In this document: piece by piece, positions 53,208 to 62,640 of the stretch
Numbering within the stretch: position 1 is the first letter of the stretch
Layout of the letters: each line of letters starts with the position of its first letter
Origin: UPXZ01 sp049840795
GTDB lineage: Bacteria; Bacteroidota; Bacteroidia; Bacteroidales; Paludibacteraceae
Direction of reading: 5' to 3'
DNA length: 64,000 nucleotides
NCBI GenBank assembly: GCA_049840795.1
Contig: JASGJK010000044.1
Span: 119,125-183,124 of the forward strand
Translations under genes and position numbers: made by a program
The notes under the pieces: generated by a model
Told to the model about the DNA's origin: nothing
Databases searched by the model: none
The model's input: the letters and a program-made list of their open reading frames with translations, nothing else

Positions 53208-54724
53208 AGGTTATTTTTTTCCGGGGTTTCGTTGACACGCTGCACTTCCTCAGCAGTTTTATCTTTTCTCAGGCCCATATATACAGGGTGCCGCAACATG
53301 CCATCATTGGTTCGCTCCGTATATTTTACCTGGCATACCAGGGTTGGCTTTAACCAGGTAACAGGCGCATTTACCTTTACTTCTGTTGCAAACGGGGATT
53401 GCTTTTGTATATAAGGCTGCATTTGCTTCGCCAGCTCACGAAGTGTTTTATCTGTAAACCCTGTTCCTGCATGACCGATATAGACAAGCTTTTTACCCTG
53501 ATATTCGGAAAGTATTAATGCACCAATATGCTGGCGGCTCCCTTTAGGCTGTGTAACCCCGGCAATGATTGCCTCTCGGCTGTTGTGAAATTTTATTTTA
53601 AGCCAGTCTTTACTTCGTCTGCCTGTGGCATATACGCTATCTGCTTTTTTAGCTATCATTCCTTCCAGGTTATACTTTACAATTTTTTTATAAAAAGGAA
53701 TGCCGTTTGTTGGTACGTGCTCACAGAAGCGGATAACTGAGTTCTTACCTTTGGGCAGTATTTTTTTCAGTAATGCTTTTCGTTTTAACAGGGGAAGCTG
53801 CCGGGTATCTTTGCCTTCCAGGAACAACAAATCAAATATATAATAAGTAAGCGGGTATTCCGGGTGTTCATTGTATTGTTGTAGCAATTGAAAAGAAGGC
53901 CTTCCTTTTTTATCCGTGGCCACTACCTCCCCGTCTACCACAAACTCTTTATCCCGAAGCCTGGACAATGCTTTGGCGATGGCCGGATATTTATCCAGGA
54001 AAGAATGACCGTTTCGCGAGTAGAATTTCAGTTCCTTTTTGTTGCTTTCTGCAATGGCACGATAGCCATCCCATTTTATTTCAAAAACCCAGTCCTTACT
54101 GTTGAATGCTTCCCCGAAAAGTGTGGCCAGCATCGGTTTATAAAAATGCTTTAATGTATGTTGGGCCGGAGCGTTTTTTTTTACCGGGGCAATAGTTCCT
54201 GCTTTGTCCTGGGCTAACTTCTTTTTTGCAACCGGACGATCTTTATGCTTTATGAATAACCAGTTTTTAGGATCATTTTTCAACCGAATAAGCACAAAAC
54301 TTCCTTTCAGCTTTTTCCCTTTCAGAATGAATTTCAGTTCACCTTTTTTAAGATGGCTCATCGCCTGTTTGTCAGTAAGGGGATTGCCTTTTTCATCTGT
54401 TGCAGTATAAAAACCTTTATCCCATATTGCAACTGTACCTGCTCCATAATTGCCTTTTGGAATGGTGCCGGAAAAATTGATATAAGATACCGGGTGGTCT
54501 TCTACCTGCACTGCCAGTCTTTTATCAGATGGATTAGCTGAGGGGCCTTTAGGGATAGCCCAGCTTTTTAATACGCCATTCAGCTGCAAACGGAAATCAT
54601 AGTGAAGATGGGATGCCTGGTGGCGCTGCACCACAAAACGGTGTTGAGGGCTGCCTTTTTTTTCGCTGCCGGAAGGTTCAGGGGTTGTTTTAAAATCCCT
54701 TTTACGTTTGTATTGTGCCAGCAT
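53204..54724 (-). CDS. ligD: ATP-dependent DNA ligase D: 3'-phosphoesterase plus ligase domains
   Basis: 506 residues. The N-terminal phosphoesterase domain (RFVVQRHQASHLHYDFRLQL, SWAIPKGPS, EDHPVSYINFSGTIPKGNYG; about 25-160) cleans 3' ends. The ligase domain has the adenylated lysine in EIKWDGYRA, then VDGEVVA, EGMIAKKADS and DWLKIK; the OB-fold follows (LVYIGHAGTGFTD, VTWLKPTLVCQVKYTE). Its ATG shares one base with the ku stop (TGATG) and its stop overlaps the polymerase gene, a compact three-gene NHEJ operon. Confidence 0.94.
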   Translation of the reverse strand: MLAQYKRKRDFKTTPEPSGSEKKGSPQHRFVVQRHQASHLHYDFRLQLNGVLKSWAIPKGPSANPSDKRLAVQVEDHPVSYINFSGTIPKGNYGAGTVAIWDKGFYTATDEKGNPLTDKQAMSHLKKGELKFILKGKKLKGSFVLIRLKNDPKNWLFIKHKDRPVAKKKLAQDKAGTIAPVKKNAPAQHTLKHFYKPMLATLFGEAFNSKDWVFEIKWDGYRAIAESNKKELKFYSRNGHSFLDKYPAIAKALSRLRDKEFVVDGEVVATDKKGRPSFQLLQQYNEHPEYPLTYYIFDLLFLEGKDTRQLPLLKRKALLKKILPKGKNSVIRFCEHVPTNGIPFYKKIVKYNLEGMIAKKADSVYATGRRSKDWLKIKFHNSREAIIAGVTQPKGSRQHIGALILSEYQGKKLVYIGHAGTGFTDKTLRELAKQMQPYIQKQSPFATEVKVNAPVTWLKPTLVCQVKYTERTNDGMLRHPVYMGLRKDKTAEEVQRVNETPEKNNL

Positions 54725-55497
54725 CAGGAAGCTTTTTTCTTTTTATTAGACAGGCTTGCTTTCAGTTGTTCCATCAGATCCCGGGTTTTGGAATGTACTA
54801 TTTTCATTTTATGAACTGCGGCCCTTTTACCTGCTGCCTTGGCACGTATCAGTTTCATTAGTTTGGCAGAATAAGTATCCTTATATGCTTTGCCATTAAA
54901 TGGAACGGACAGCTGATCAATAAGAGAAAGTGCCATCCTCAGCTCTCCATGTTTGGGAGCCATATATGGAATATCCAGATCAGCTGCCGTACGGATTTCC
55001 TGGTTGAACCGCAGGCGGTGTAAAACCAACAAATGCCCACTGGGCTTTATCAGGCACATATGTTCCTTATTCCGCAATACAAATGAACCCAGCCCGGCTT
55101 TTTTGGATTTTGTGAGTGCCGCATTCAGCAATGCATAGGCCCGTTTACCCTGCTTTTCTGGCTCCAGATAGTAAGAGGTTTCATATAAAATTGGATCTAC
55201 ACCGGATTGATCAATAAAGGAATCAATGCCGATGATTTTTGTTTTTTCCGGCATGGCTTCCGAAAAATCATCCTCATCCAGTACAACATATTTTCCATCC
55301 AGGTTGTAGGCACGTACAATATTATTCCATGGCACTTCCTTCCCGGTATTTTCATTGATCCTTTTAAACCGGATATTGGCATGGTCTTTCTTATCGAGCA
55401 TATCCAGGTCAAGACTACTTTCTGTTACCGCACTGAATAATTTTACCGGAATGTTTACCAGGCCAAAGCTAATGGCACCTGTCCATAATGAGCGCAT
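54724..55497 (-). CDS. ku: Ku DNA-end-binding protein
   Basis: 257 residues of the usual bacterial Ku length. The start RSLWTGAISFGLVNIPVKLF, CLIKPSGHLLVLHRLRF-type core, and ELRMALSLIDQLSVPFNGKA are typical. The C-terminus is lysine-rich (LSNKKKKAS), as in Ku proteins that recruit LigD and bind DNA. It binds broken ends as a homodimer and calls the ligase. First gene of the NHEJ operon. Confidence 0.95.
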   Translation of the reverse strand: MRSLWTGAISFGLVNIPVKLFSAVTESSLDLDMLDKKDHANIRFKRINENTGKEVPWNNIVRAYNLDGKYVVLDEDDFSEAMPEKTKIIGIDSFIDQSGVDPILYETSYYLEPEKQGKRAYALLNAALTKSKKAGLGSFVLRNKEHMCLIKPSGHLLVLHRLRFNQEIRTAADLDIPYMAPKHGELRMALSLIDQLSVPFNGKAYKDTYSAKLMKLIRAKAAGKRAAVHKMKIVHSKTRDLMEQLKASLSNKKKKAS

Positions 55498-55524
55498 TAC
55501 CCAGGTTTTATATGAATGATCAAT

Positions 55525-55713
55525 TTATTTTTTGCTTTTCCGGTTGGGCTGTTCCTCTATAAATTCCGTCTGGTTTTTATTCTGCCTGTCTTTTAATAAC
55601 GGTTGAGGATACCTGTTATGCCCTGATGAGGGGGAGCCAGCCAGGATAGATCCCTGCTCTTCTCCTTCCTTTACCGGGAACTTTGCCGCCTGTTTGTTGT
55701 GCTGTGGTTTCAT
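55525..55713 (-). CDS. Small hydrophilic hypothetical protein upstream of ku
   Basis: 62 residues from ATG 55713 (an in-frame ATG at 55761 would add a hydrophobic start and overlaps the next gene). Rich in Lys, Gln and Pro, probably disordered. No family recognised. It sits 27 bases upstream of ku on the same strand and may belong to the NHEJ operon, as does the small basic protein before it. Confidence 0.45.
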   Translation of the reverse strand: MKPQHNKQAAKFPVKEGEEQGSILAGSPSSGHNRYPQPLLKDRQNKNQTEFIEEQPNRKSKK

Positions 55714-55757
55714 ACAATTGGTATGTAAAATTAAACAGGAATGTAACCAGGCATGGA

Positions 55758-55970
55758 TCACATGGTTGCTTTCCTAGTCTTTGCCTTCGCTTTCCTTTTA
55801 GGCGGCGGCACTTTTACCCCTTTTTCCCTTGCTTCCGACAGGCCGATGGCTATTGCTTGTTTGGGATTGGTAACCTTTCTGCCGGATTTGCCGCTTCTGA
55901 GTGTACCCTTTTCCATGCGTTTCATGGCAGATTCTACTTTTTTCTGCGCGGCTTTTGAATATTTGGCCAT
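55758..55970 (-). CDS. Small basic DUF6496-like protein
   Basis: 70 residues: SKAAQKKVESAMKRMEKGTL, then RSGKSGRKVTNPKQAIAIGL, SEAREKGVKVPP and a Lys/Arg tail. This is the DUF6496 pattern, a tiny basic protein that in many Bacteroidota and proteobacteria occurs beside ku/ligD or stress genes. DNA binding is suggested by charge only. It is first of the minus-strand run leading into ku. Confidence 0.75.
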   Translation of the reverse strand: MAKYSKAAQKKVESAMKRMEKGTLRSGKSGRKVTNPKQAIAIGLSEAREKGVKVPPPKRKAKAKTRKATM

Positions 55971-56127
55971 AAGCTGGAATTAAATGGTGAGATAATGTAT
56001 ATAGCATTCAGGTACCAAAAATATACCACTAAAATACAAGCCCGGCACCGCGCCGGTTAGGGCAAAAAATGCCTGCGAGTAATGGTTTTGGTGACAAAGT
56101 TCCACAGGGTGAACCGGGAACCCGGAG

Positions 56128-57171
56128 CTATGAACTCATCATATTATAAGCGCCGTAATATGCTGCACCCAGCAATGCTGTTTTATCATTCAATACCACA
56201 TAGACGGGCATCTGCTCCAGCAGGTTTTTCATACGGCCCATATCGGTGAAATGCCGGTACCATGCCCCCGTTTGCAGCAAAGGAAGAATTTTTGGGGGGA
56301 TGCCGCCGCTCAGGTAGCAGCCGCCGGTAGCTTTCAGTTTAAGGCAAAGGCTGGCTGTTTCCATTGCCAGGTAACGCACAAAAAGATGCATCGCTTCCAG
56401 GCATACCGGCTCTTTCTGATGAATGGCGGCGTTGCTGATAACAGGTGTGGGATCGCCCTCCTGCAGTTGCTCATTCAGCCAGCCCGGAATCTGTTTGCGC
56501 TCCACTGTAGTAAGAAATGAAAATAGGGTATGGATACCAGGCCCCGATATTACCCTTTCCCAGCTAACATGCCCATGTTGCTGTTGCAGAAACCTGAAAA
56601 GATCAATATCCTGTTCTGTGCGGGGAGAAAAATCACTATGACCACCTTCAGTAGCAAAAGGATGGTATTGTTTGCCATCGAAATACAAACCGGCTTCTCC
56701 CAGCCCGGTGCCAGGCGCTACAATGGCAATATTGCCGGGCATTTTTTTATCACTGGCATGAATCGTTGCCAGTTCGTTGCTTTGCAATCCGGCCAATCCA
56801 TAGGCATTTGCCTCCAGGTCATTGATAAACACCACCGGTGTTTTCAGCGCCGTGCTCATGGATGTGCTATCCAGTTGCCACGACAAATTAGTAAGCTGCA
56901 CCCTGCCATCATTCACCGGGCCGGCTACAGCCATACAAATCCGCCCCGGCCATTCTGTGCCGGTAAACTGCAATATAATATCTGCCAGAGAGGTATATTC
57001 CTGTGAAGCGTAACGGCCTTCCCGGAGCAATACAATTCCGTCTGCGCCTGCCCGGTAGAGTGCCAGGTTGGTTTTTGTACCACCAACATCTCCTGCCAGT
57101 ATGGTAACGGGAGCATCGGTTTTCTTGAAGCTGCTGGCAAATGCAAGCGGTATCAATGGTTTTTTGGGCAT
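56128..57171 (-). CDS. glk: Glucokinase
   Basis: 347 residues from ATG 57171, which matches the family start better than the in-frame codon 96 bases upstream. The phosphate-binding loop is ILAGDVGGTKTNLALY, INDLEANAYG has the catalytic aspartate, APGTGLGEAGL and TEGGHSDFSPRTEQD follow, and GGCYLSGGIPPKILP is near the end. This is the bacterial Glk (ROK-unrelated, hexokinase-like) type: ATP-dependent glucose phosphorylation in the cytosol. It lies 120 bases after the IcmF gene on the same strand. Confidence 0.92.
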   Translation of the reverse strand: MPKKPLIPLAFASSFKKTDAPVTILAGDVGGTKTNLALYRAGADGIVLLREGRYASQEYTSLADIILQFTGTEWPGRICMAVAGPVNDGRVQLTNLSWQLDSTSMSTALKTPVVFINDLEANAYGLAGLQSNELATIHASDKKMPGNIAIVAPGTGLGEAGLYFDGKQYHPFATEGGHSDFSPRTEQDIDLFRFLQQQHGHVSWERVISGPGIHTLFSFLTTVERKQIPGWLNEQLQEGDPTPVISNAAIHQKEPVCLEAMHLFVRYLAMETASLCLKLKATGGCYLSGGIPPKILPLLQTGAWYRHFTDMGRMKNLLEQMPVYVVLNDKTALLGAAYYGAYNMMSS

Positions 57172-57290
57172 AGTGAATGATTTCTTGATTTCGGCATATT
57201 GAATTTCCCGGAAAGCCGGGGTATACAAATGTAAATGTTCGGCCAGTAAACCCCCTGGATAAAACAATTCAATAACAATTGACCGGCCGT

Positions 57291-60200
57291 TTACATATTT
57301 CGCCTGTACTGGCCGCCCACTTCATAAAGTGCATGGGTAATTTGTCCCAGTGAACAATATTTTACCGTTTCCATCAATGCCTCAAAAAGATTCCCGTTGC
57401 TGATAGCGCTTTGTTTCAATGCCAATAGTTTGCCGGCGGCTACTTGTTCATTGCGTTTATGAAAAGCCTGAAGGTTGTGAATCTGCTGGTCTTTTTCTTC
57501 TTTGGTGCTTCGTATTACTTCAGAAGGCACCACGGTAGGGCTTCCTTTTTTATTCAGGAAAGTGTTAACACCCACAATTGGCAATTCACCGGTATGCTTC
57601 AGCGTTTCATAATGAAGGCTTTCTTCCTGTATTTTATTGCGCTGGTACATTCTCTCCATAGCACCCAGTACGCCACCGCGTTCGGTAAGGCGATCAAATT
57701 CTTTTAGTACCGCTTCCTCTACCAGGTCAGTCAGTTCTTCCAGTACAAAACTTCCCTGTGTAAAATTTTCGGTATAAGCAGTACCCAGTTCACGGTTAAT
57801 GATCAGTTGAATGGCCATGGCGCGGCGTACACTTTCTTCGGTAGGTGTTGTAATGGCTTCATCGTAAGCGTTGGTATGAAGTGAATTGCAATTGTCGTAG
57901 ATAGCATATAAGGCCTGCAGGGTAGTGCGGATGTCATTGAAATCTATTTCCTGCGCATGCAGGCTGCGGCCGCTGGTCTGTATATGGTATTTCAGCATCT
58001 GGCTGCGCTTGTTGGCCTTGTAGGTATACTTCATGGCTTTTGCCCAGATGCGTCTTGCCACCCTGCCGATGACGCTGTATTCCGGGTCCATGCCGTTGCT
58101 GAAAAAGAAAGAAAGGTTGGGCGCAAAATCGTCTATATGCATGTCCCTGCTGAGGTAGTATTCCACGTACGTAAACCCATTGGCCAGGGTAAATGCCAGC
58201 TGCGTGATGGGGTTGGCGCCGGCTTCGGCTATATGATAACCGCTGATGCTGACGCTGTAAAAATTCCGCACTTTATTGTCTATAAAATAGGCCTGCACGT
58301 CGCCCATCAGCTTTAAGGCAAATTCTGTAGAAAAAATACAGGTGTTCTGAGCCTGGTCTTCTTTGAGTATATCTGCCTGTACGGTACCCCGCACCTGCTG
58401 AAGAGTGGCGGCTTTAATGGAAGCATATACATCGGGTGGCAATACTTCGTCTCCGCTCAATCCCAGCAGTTGCAGTCCCAGTCCGTTATTGCCTTCGGGC
58501 AGTCTTTCCGGGGATGCCGGGTTATAATACGCGGGTTTATTTTGGATTTTGAATTTTGAATGTACATATTGATCAACTGCATCTGCCAGGCTGTTAGCCG
58601 CAATATATTTTTCGCATTGCTGGTCAATGGCCGCATTCATGAAAAAAGCCAGGAGTATAGGTGCCGGTCCGTTGATGGTCATGCTGACAGAAGTTTTGGA
58701 ATCGCAGAGATCAAAACCGCTGTATAATTTTTTTGCATCGTCAATAGTGGCGATGCTTACGCCGCTGTTGCCAATCTTGCCATAGATATCCGGCCTGGCT
58801 GCCGGGTCTTCACCGTACAGGGTTACACTGTCAAATGCGGTTGACAATCTTTTGGCAGGCTGATCTACCGATACATAATGAAAACGCCGGTTGGTTCTTT
58901 CAGGGCAGCCCTCTCCTGCAAACATGCGTGTAGGGTCTTCTCCCTCGCGCTTCAGCGGAAACACGCCGGCAGTAAAGGGAAACCGCCCCGGTGCATTTTC
59001 CTGCGCCTGCCACGCCAGTGTATCTCCCCAGTCTTTAAACTTGGGCAATACCACCTTGGGTATACGCAGTCCGCTCAGGCTGTAGGTAAACATTGGCTGG
59101 CGAATGGTGTGGTCGCGCACGGCATACTGGTAATAATCTTCCTGGTAAGCTTTCAATTTTTCGGGCCATTTCTGCAGCAGTTTGCGGCTTAGAGGTGTAA
59201 GCTGGTTTTCATAAAAGCCAATCTGTTCCTGTAGCACCCGCCTGGCTTCCTGGTTACCCGCAGCATCGCCCAGCAATTGCAGGGCGCCATGCAGCTGGTA
59301 GAGTTTGGAAGCAATGGAAGCCTGTTCTTTTACGAGCTGATCATAATGCCGGTTATTATCAGCTATTTCTGATAAATAGCGCGTACGCTTTGACGGTATA
59401 ATGATATTGGAACCGCTGCCGGTGACCGGGGGTGTATAACTGCCCCAGCTAATGCCTGTTGTAGACTCAATTTTTTGCAGTAATAATTTAAATAACAGGT
59501 TAATGCCTTCATCATTGAATTTATTGGCAGCACTGGCTATTACCGGCAGGTCTTCATCTCTTGCCGTCCACAGGCCATGATTGCGTTTGTATTGTTTTTT
59601 TACATCGCTGAGTGCATCCAGCGCGCCGGCTTTATCGGATTTATTGATACAGATAATGTCTGCGTAATCCAGCATGTTTATTTTTTCCAGTTGCGAAGCG
59701 GCCCCGTATTCCGGCGTCATTATGTACAGGCTGATATCACAGTAATCAAGTATGGAAGCATCACTTTGCCCCACGCCTGCGCTTTCCAGGATGATGCAAT
59801 CAAACGCCGCAGCCTGGCAGGTATCAATGGCGTCTTGCATGGCGCTGCTCAGCGCGGTATTATCATCTCTGGTGGCCATGGAGCGCATATACGCCCGCGG
59901 ATGGGAAATCGCATTCATGCGGATACGATCGCCCAGCAATGCGCCGCCTGTTTTTTTTCTCGACGGATCAACTGAAATCACCGCAATGGTTTTGTCGGGA
60001 AACGTCTGCAGAAAGCGACGCACCATTTCATCTGTAACGGATGATTTACCCGCGCCGCCGGTACCCGTGATGCCGATGACAGGGCAACCGCCGTCCGCTT
60101 CTTTTTTTTTCCCCCATCCATATTCGGCCAGTGTAATGGATCGTGCAATCTTCCTGATATCTTTTCGCTCGCCAAGCGGTAATGCACCCTCCCATCTTTC

Positions 60201-60740
60201 AGGCGCCCGCCAAAAATCAGCGCGCAGCAATTGATCTGATTTGTTTAATTGTCCATTGGCCTCTTTCGTTTTACCGGGGGATGGTATTTGCTCCTTTCCT
60301 CCGGGTAATGCCGGAAGGGGGCTACACAATCTTATTACCTCCTCAATCATTCCTTCCAGGCCCATTCTCCGGCCATCATCCGGGCTATAAATCCGGGTAA
60401 TACCATAACGATGAAGTTCATTAATTTCCTGCGGCAGTATGGTGCCACCGCCACCACCGAATATTTTTATATGACCGCAGCCATTTTGATCCAGCAGGTC
60501 TTTCATGTACCTGAAGAATTCTACGTGGCCACCCTGGTAACTGGTAATGGCGATACCTTGTACATCTTCTTCAACGGCGCATTCCACAATTTCATGTACA
60601 CTGCGGTTATGCCCAAGGTGTATGATTTCTGCGCCTTTGCTTTGCAATATGCGCCGCATAATGTTTATAGCCGCATCGTGCCCGTCAAAAAGACTGGCGG
60701 CGGTTACTATCCTTATTTTTTCCGGTAAACTGTCATTCAT
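57291..60740 (-). CDS. icmF: Fused isobutyryl-CoA mutase
   Basis: 1149 residues from ATG 60740. Order: cobalamin-binding domain (FDGHDAAI; His21 ligates Co), MeaB-like G protein (Walker A GTGGAGKS at 226-233), linker, then the mutase TIM barrel (from about 550). At the two specificity positions it reads Phe593 (GVFP) and Gln797 (KEDQAQNT), where methylmalonyl-CoA mutases have Tyr and Arg: the isobutyryl/n-butyryl-CoA pattern. An unusual Lys/Asn-rich insert at about 726-737 is encoded by a period-7 repeat tract (58,549-58,575). It interconverts isobutyryl-CoA and butyryl-CoA. Confidence 0.93.
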   Translation of the reverse strand: MNDSLPEKIRIVTAASLFDGHDAAINIMRRILQSKGAEIIHLGHNRSVHEIVECAVEEDVQGIAITSYQGGHVEFFRYMKDLLDQNGCGHIKIFGGGGGTILPQEINELHRYGITRIYSPDDGRRMGLEGMIEEVIRLCSPLPALPGGKEQIPSPGKTKEANGQLNKSDQLLRADFWRAPERWEGALPLGERKDIRKIARSITLAEYGWGKKKEADGGCPVIGITGTGGAGKSSVTDEMVRRFLQTFPDKTIAVISVDPSRKKTGGALLGDRIRMNAISHPRAYMRSMATRDDNTALSSAMQDAIDTCQAAAFDCIILESAGVGQSDASILDYCDISLYIMTPEYGAASQLEKINMLDYADIICINKSDKAGALDALSDVKKQYKRNHGLWTARDEDLPVIASAANKFNDEGINLLFKLLLQKIESTTGISWGSYTPPVTGSGSNIIIPSKRTRYLSEIADNNRHYDQLVKEQASIASKLYQLHGALQLLGDAAGNQEARRVLQEQIGFYENQLTPLSRKLLQKWPEKLKAYQEDYYQYAVRDHTIRQPMFTYSLSGLRIPKVVLPKFKDWGDTLAWQAQENAPGRFPFTAGVFPLKREGEDPTRMFAGEGCPERTNRRFHYVSVDQPAKRLSTAFDSVTLYGEDPAARPDIYGKIGNSGVSIATIDDAKKLYSGFDLCDSKTSVSMTINGPAPILLAFFMNAAIDQQCEKYIAANSLADAVDQYVHSKFKIQNKPAYYNPASPERLPEGNNGLGLQLLGLSGDEVLPPDVYASIKAATLQQVRGTVQADILKEDQAQNTCIFSTEFALKLMGDVQAYFIDNKVRNFYSVSISGYHIAEAGANPITQLAFTLANGFTYVEYYLSRDMHIDDFAPNLSFFFSNGMDPEYSVIGRVARRIWAKAMKYTYKANKRSQMLKYHIQTSGRSLHAQEIDFNDIRTTLQALYAIYDNCNSLHTNAYDEAITTPTEESVRRAMAIQLIINRELGTAYTENFTQGSFVLEELTDLVEEAVLKEFDRLTERGGVLGAMERMYQRNKIQEESLHYETLKHTGELPIVGVNTFLNKKGSPTVVPSEVIRSTKEEKDQQIHNLQAFHKRNEQVAAGKLLALKQSAISNGNLFEALMETVKYCSLGQITHALYEVGGQYRRNM
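58549..58575. repeat. Period-7 repeat tract inside the icmF coding region
   Basis: On the plus strand the units read ttttgga, ttttgaa, ttttgaa, tgtacat, like the T-rich spacer arms. In icmF they encode HSKFKIQNK, in frame, in a loop before NNGLGLQLLGL. Confidence 0.6.
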
Positions 60741-61003
60741 ATAATGAGGTAAGCACCAAAAATACATTATTTGCTTCAGCAAGTTAACGATTGTTAGTTT
60801 TTCGTCAGTTAAATATCCTTTTTTGGTCATCGGTTTAATCAAAAGAATCATGAGTATTAAAAAGTTATTGTGAAGCAAATGCCGGGAAGAAACAGACAAA
60901 AAAGGCTCATTCCAAAAGAAAACGCCGCTGAATAAGTAGTTTTTTATTGCTACGCAATACCTACTTTAGAAGAATAATCTCAAATTTCAAAAGCACGACA
61001 ACC

Positions 61004-61522
61004 ATGAAACTTATTCTATTCTTTTTTTTCCCAATCTTCAGTTTTGGGCAAATTAAACTTGACCAAAAAGTCAATTTGCTCGACGGTAAGGTTACGATTT
61101 TTTGTCCCAAAGAGTTATCAGAAATGACAGCGGAAATGTGGAAGATTAAATATGGGAATGCACAGCGGCCTGTTTTGGCTTTGAGTGATGTAAATATTGA
61201 AGTCAATTTACTTGCACAATACACAAATCAAAATTGGGAAGAAAAAAAAATTGCCGAGTATAAAGACATAAGAATTGCCAATTTAAAAAAGACAAGAACT
61301 GATATACAAATCCTAAAAGAAGGAGTTACTGATATTAATGGAAAAAAGGTTGGCTTTTTTAAGTTTATGATACAGGCTATTGATTCTAAAGTATTTAATT
61401 ACTATTTTTTTACAATTGTTGATGCAAAGATTCTAACATTCACTTTCAATTGCAAAGAAACGCTAAGAAATGGCTGGGAAAAGATTGCAGACGAAATAGC
61501 AAATTCGTTAACTGTAAAATAA
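61004..61522 (+). CDS. Hypothetical exported protein
   Basis: 172 residues from ATG 61004, giving the signal peptide MKLILFFFFPIFSFGQ. The body has LLDGKVTIFCPKELSEMTAE and a C-terminal FTFNCKETLRNGWEKIADEI, a pattern seen in small Bacteroidota secreted proteins related to the DcrB/PsbP-like fold; I cannot name it firmly. The gene is clearly more AT-rich than its neighbours, which hints at acquisition. About 260 bases without a gene separate it from the divergent icmF. Confidence 0.55.
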   Translation: MKLILFFFFPIFSFGQIKLDQKVNLLDGKVTIFCPKELSEMTAEMWKIKYGNAQRPVLALSDVNIEVNLLAQYTNQNWEEKKIAEYKDIRIANLKKTRTDIQILKEGVTDINGKKVGFFKFMIQAIDSKVFNYYFFTIVDAKILTFTFNCKETLRNGWEKIADEIANSLTVK

Positions 61523-61658
61523 ATTATCTGAAATTTCAAACTAATACACTAGTCCTTATTTTAGTCAGCTGTCTTTTCGCGAAATTTTATCGTGTTCCGC
61601 CAGTCGGGTTTGCACTACCGCGGTATTTATAATATTTTTATTAATCAATCTTGTTTCT

Positions 61659-62640
61659 ATGGATATTTCCAGATTTGAACAGCTACACGCCAGCGGACTT
61701 ATCAGTGCCGATTCACTTGAGAAAATAAAAGCCCGGGAAGCGCAGCGTCTTTTTTCCCTGCATTGGGAACTGAAAACCATTCTTTACCTTGGAGTACTCC
61801 TGCTAAGCGGCGGGCTGGGTGTACTGGTATACAAAAACATTGACACCATTGGCCATACCGCTATTCTCATCTTTATAGGGCTAATAAGCGCCGGCGGTTT
61901 TGCCTATTGTTTCACCACCAAACTTCCTTTTTCACCTGCTAAAGTGGCATCACCCAATGCATTTTTTGATTATGTGCTGCTCCTGGCCTGCCTGGCGTTG
62001 GTTACTTTTATCGGTTACCTGCAGTACCAGTACCATGTATTCGGTAACCGTTTTGGCCTGGTAACCTTTATACCTATGGTACTGTTGTTTTGCGCGGCTT
62101 ATTATTTTGATCACCTGGGTGTGCTCAGCCTGGCCATTACCAATCTGTGCGCCTGGGCAGGTATAACGGTGACGCCTGCACGCATACTGGCAGACAATGA
62201 TTTCAGCAGCAGCCATATCATCCTTGCAGGTACAATACTGGGTGTGGGACTGGTGGCAGTTGGCGCTCTTACCAGGAAAAAAGCATTTAAACCGCATTTT
62301 GCTTTCACGTATACCAATTTCGGAATGCATATTTTATTCATCAGCCTGCTGGCCGGCATGTTTACATTTGAAACAAGCTATTTACTATGGTTCCTGTTCA
62401 CAGCAGCAGCAGCCTTCTATTTCTACCGGCAGGCCCTTTAATCAAAAATCGTTTTACACATTACTGGTGCTGACGCTGTATGGTTATATTGGCCTGAGTT
62501 ATGTATTTATACGCCTGCTGTTCTATACGCTGAATGCGGATATGGGCGGTATTTATCTCACTTTCATGTATTTCATCGGTACGGGAATTGGTCTTATCTT
62601 CTTTCTGATCCGTCAAAACAAAAAAATAAAAGCAGTATGA
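61659..62640 (+). CDS. DUF2157 membrane protein, one frameshift
   Basis: ATG 61659 starts MDISRFEQLHASGLISADSL, the soluble N-terminal part typical of DUF2157, followed by about eight membrane helices. The frame breaks at the CCC of 62434-62436: FYFYRQA- should run on to (F)NQKSFYTLLVLTLYGYIGL, which continues in another frame to 62640. One C too many explains it. Joined length is about 326 residues. The stop overlaps the start of the DUF4401 gene by ATGA. Function unknown; paired DUF2157/DUF4401 genes are common. Confidence 0.75.

Noticed and set aside
60741..61003. Cobalamin riboswitch upstream of icmF
   Set aside because: I looked for the conserved B12-box core in the gap before icmF and did not see it.
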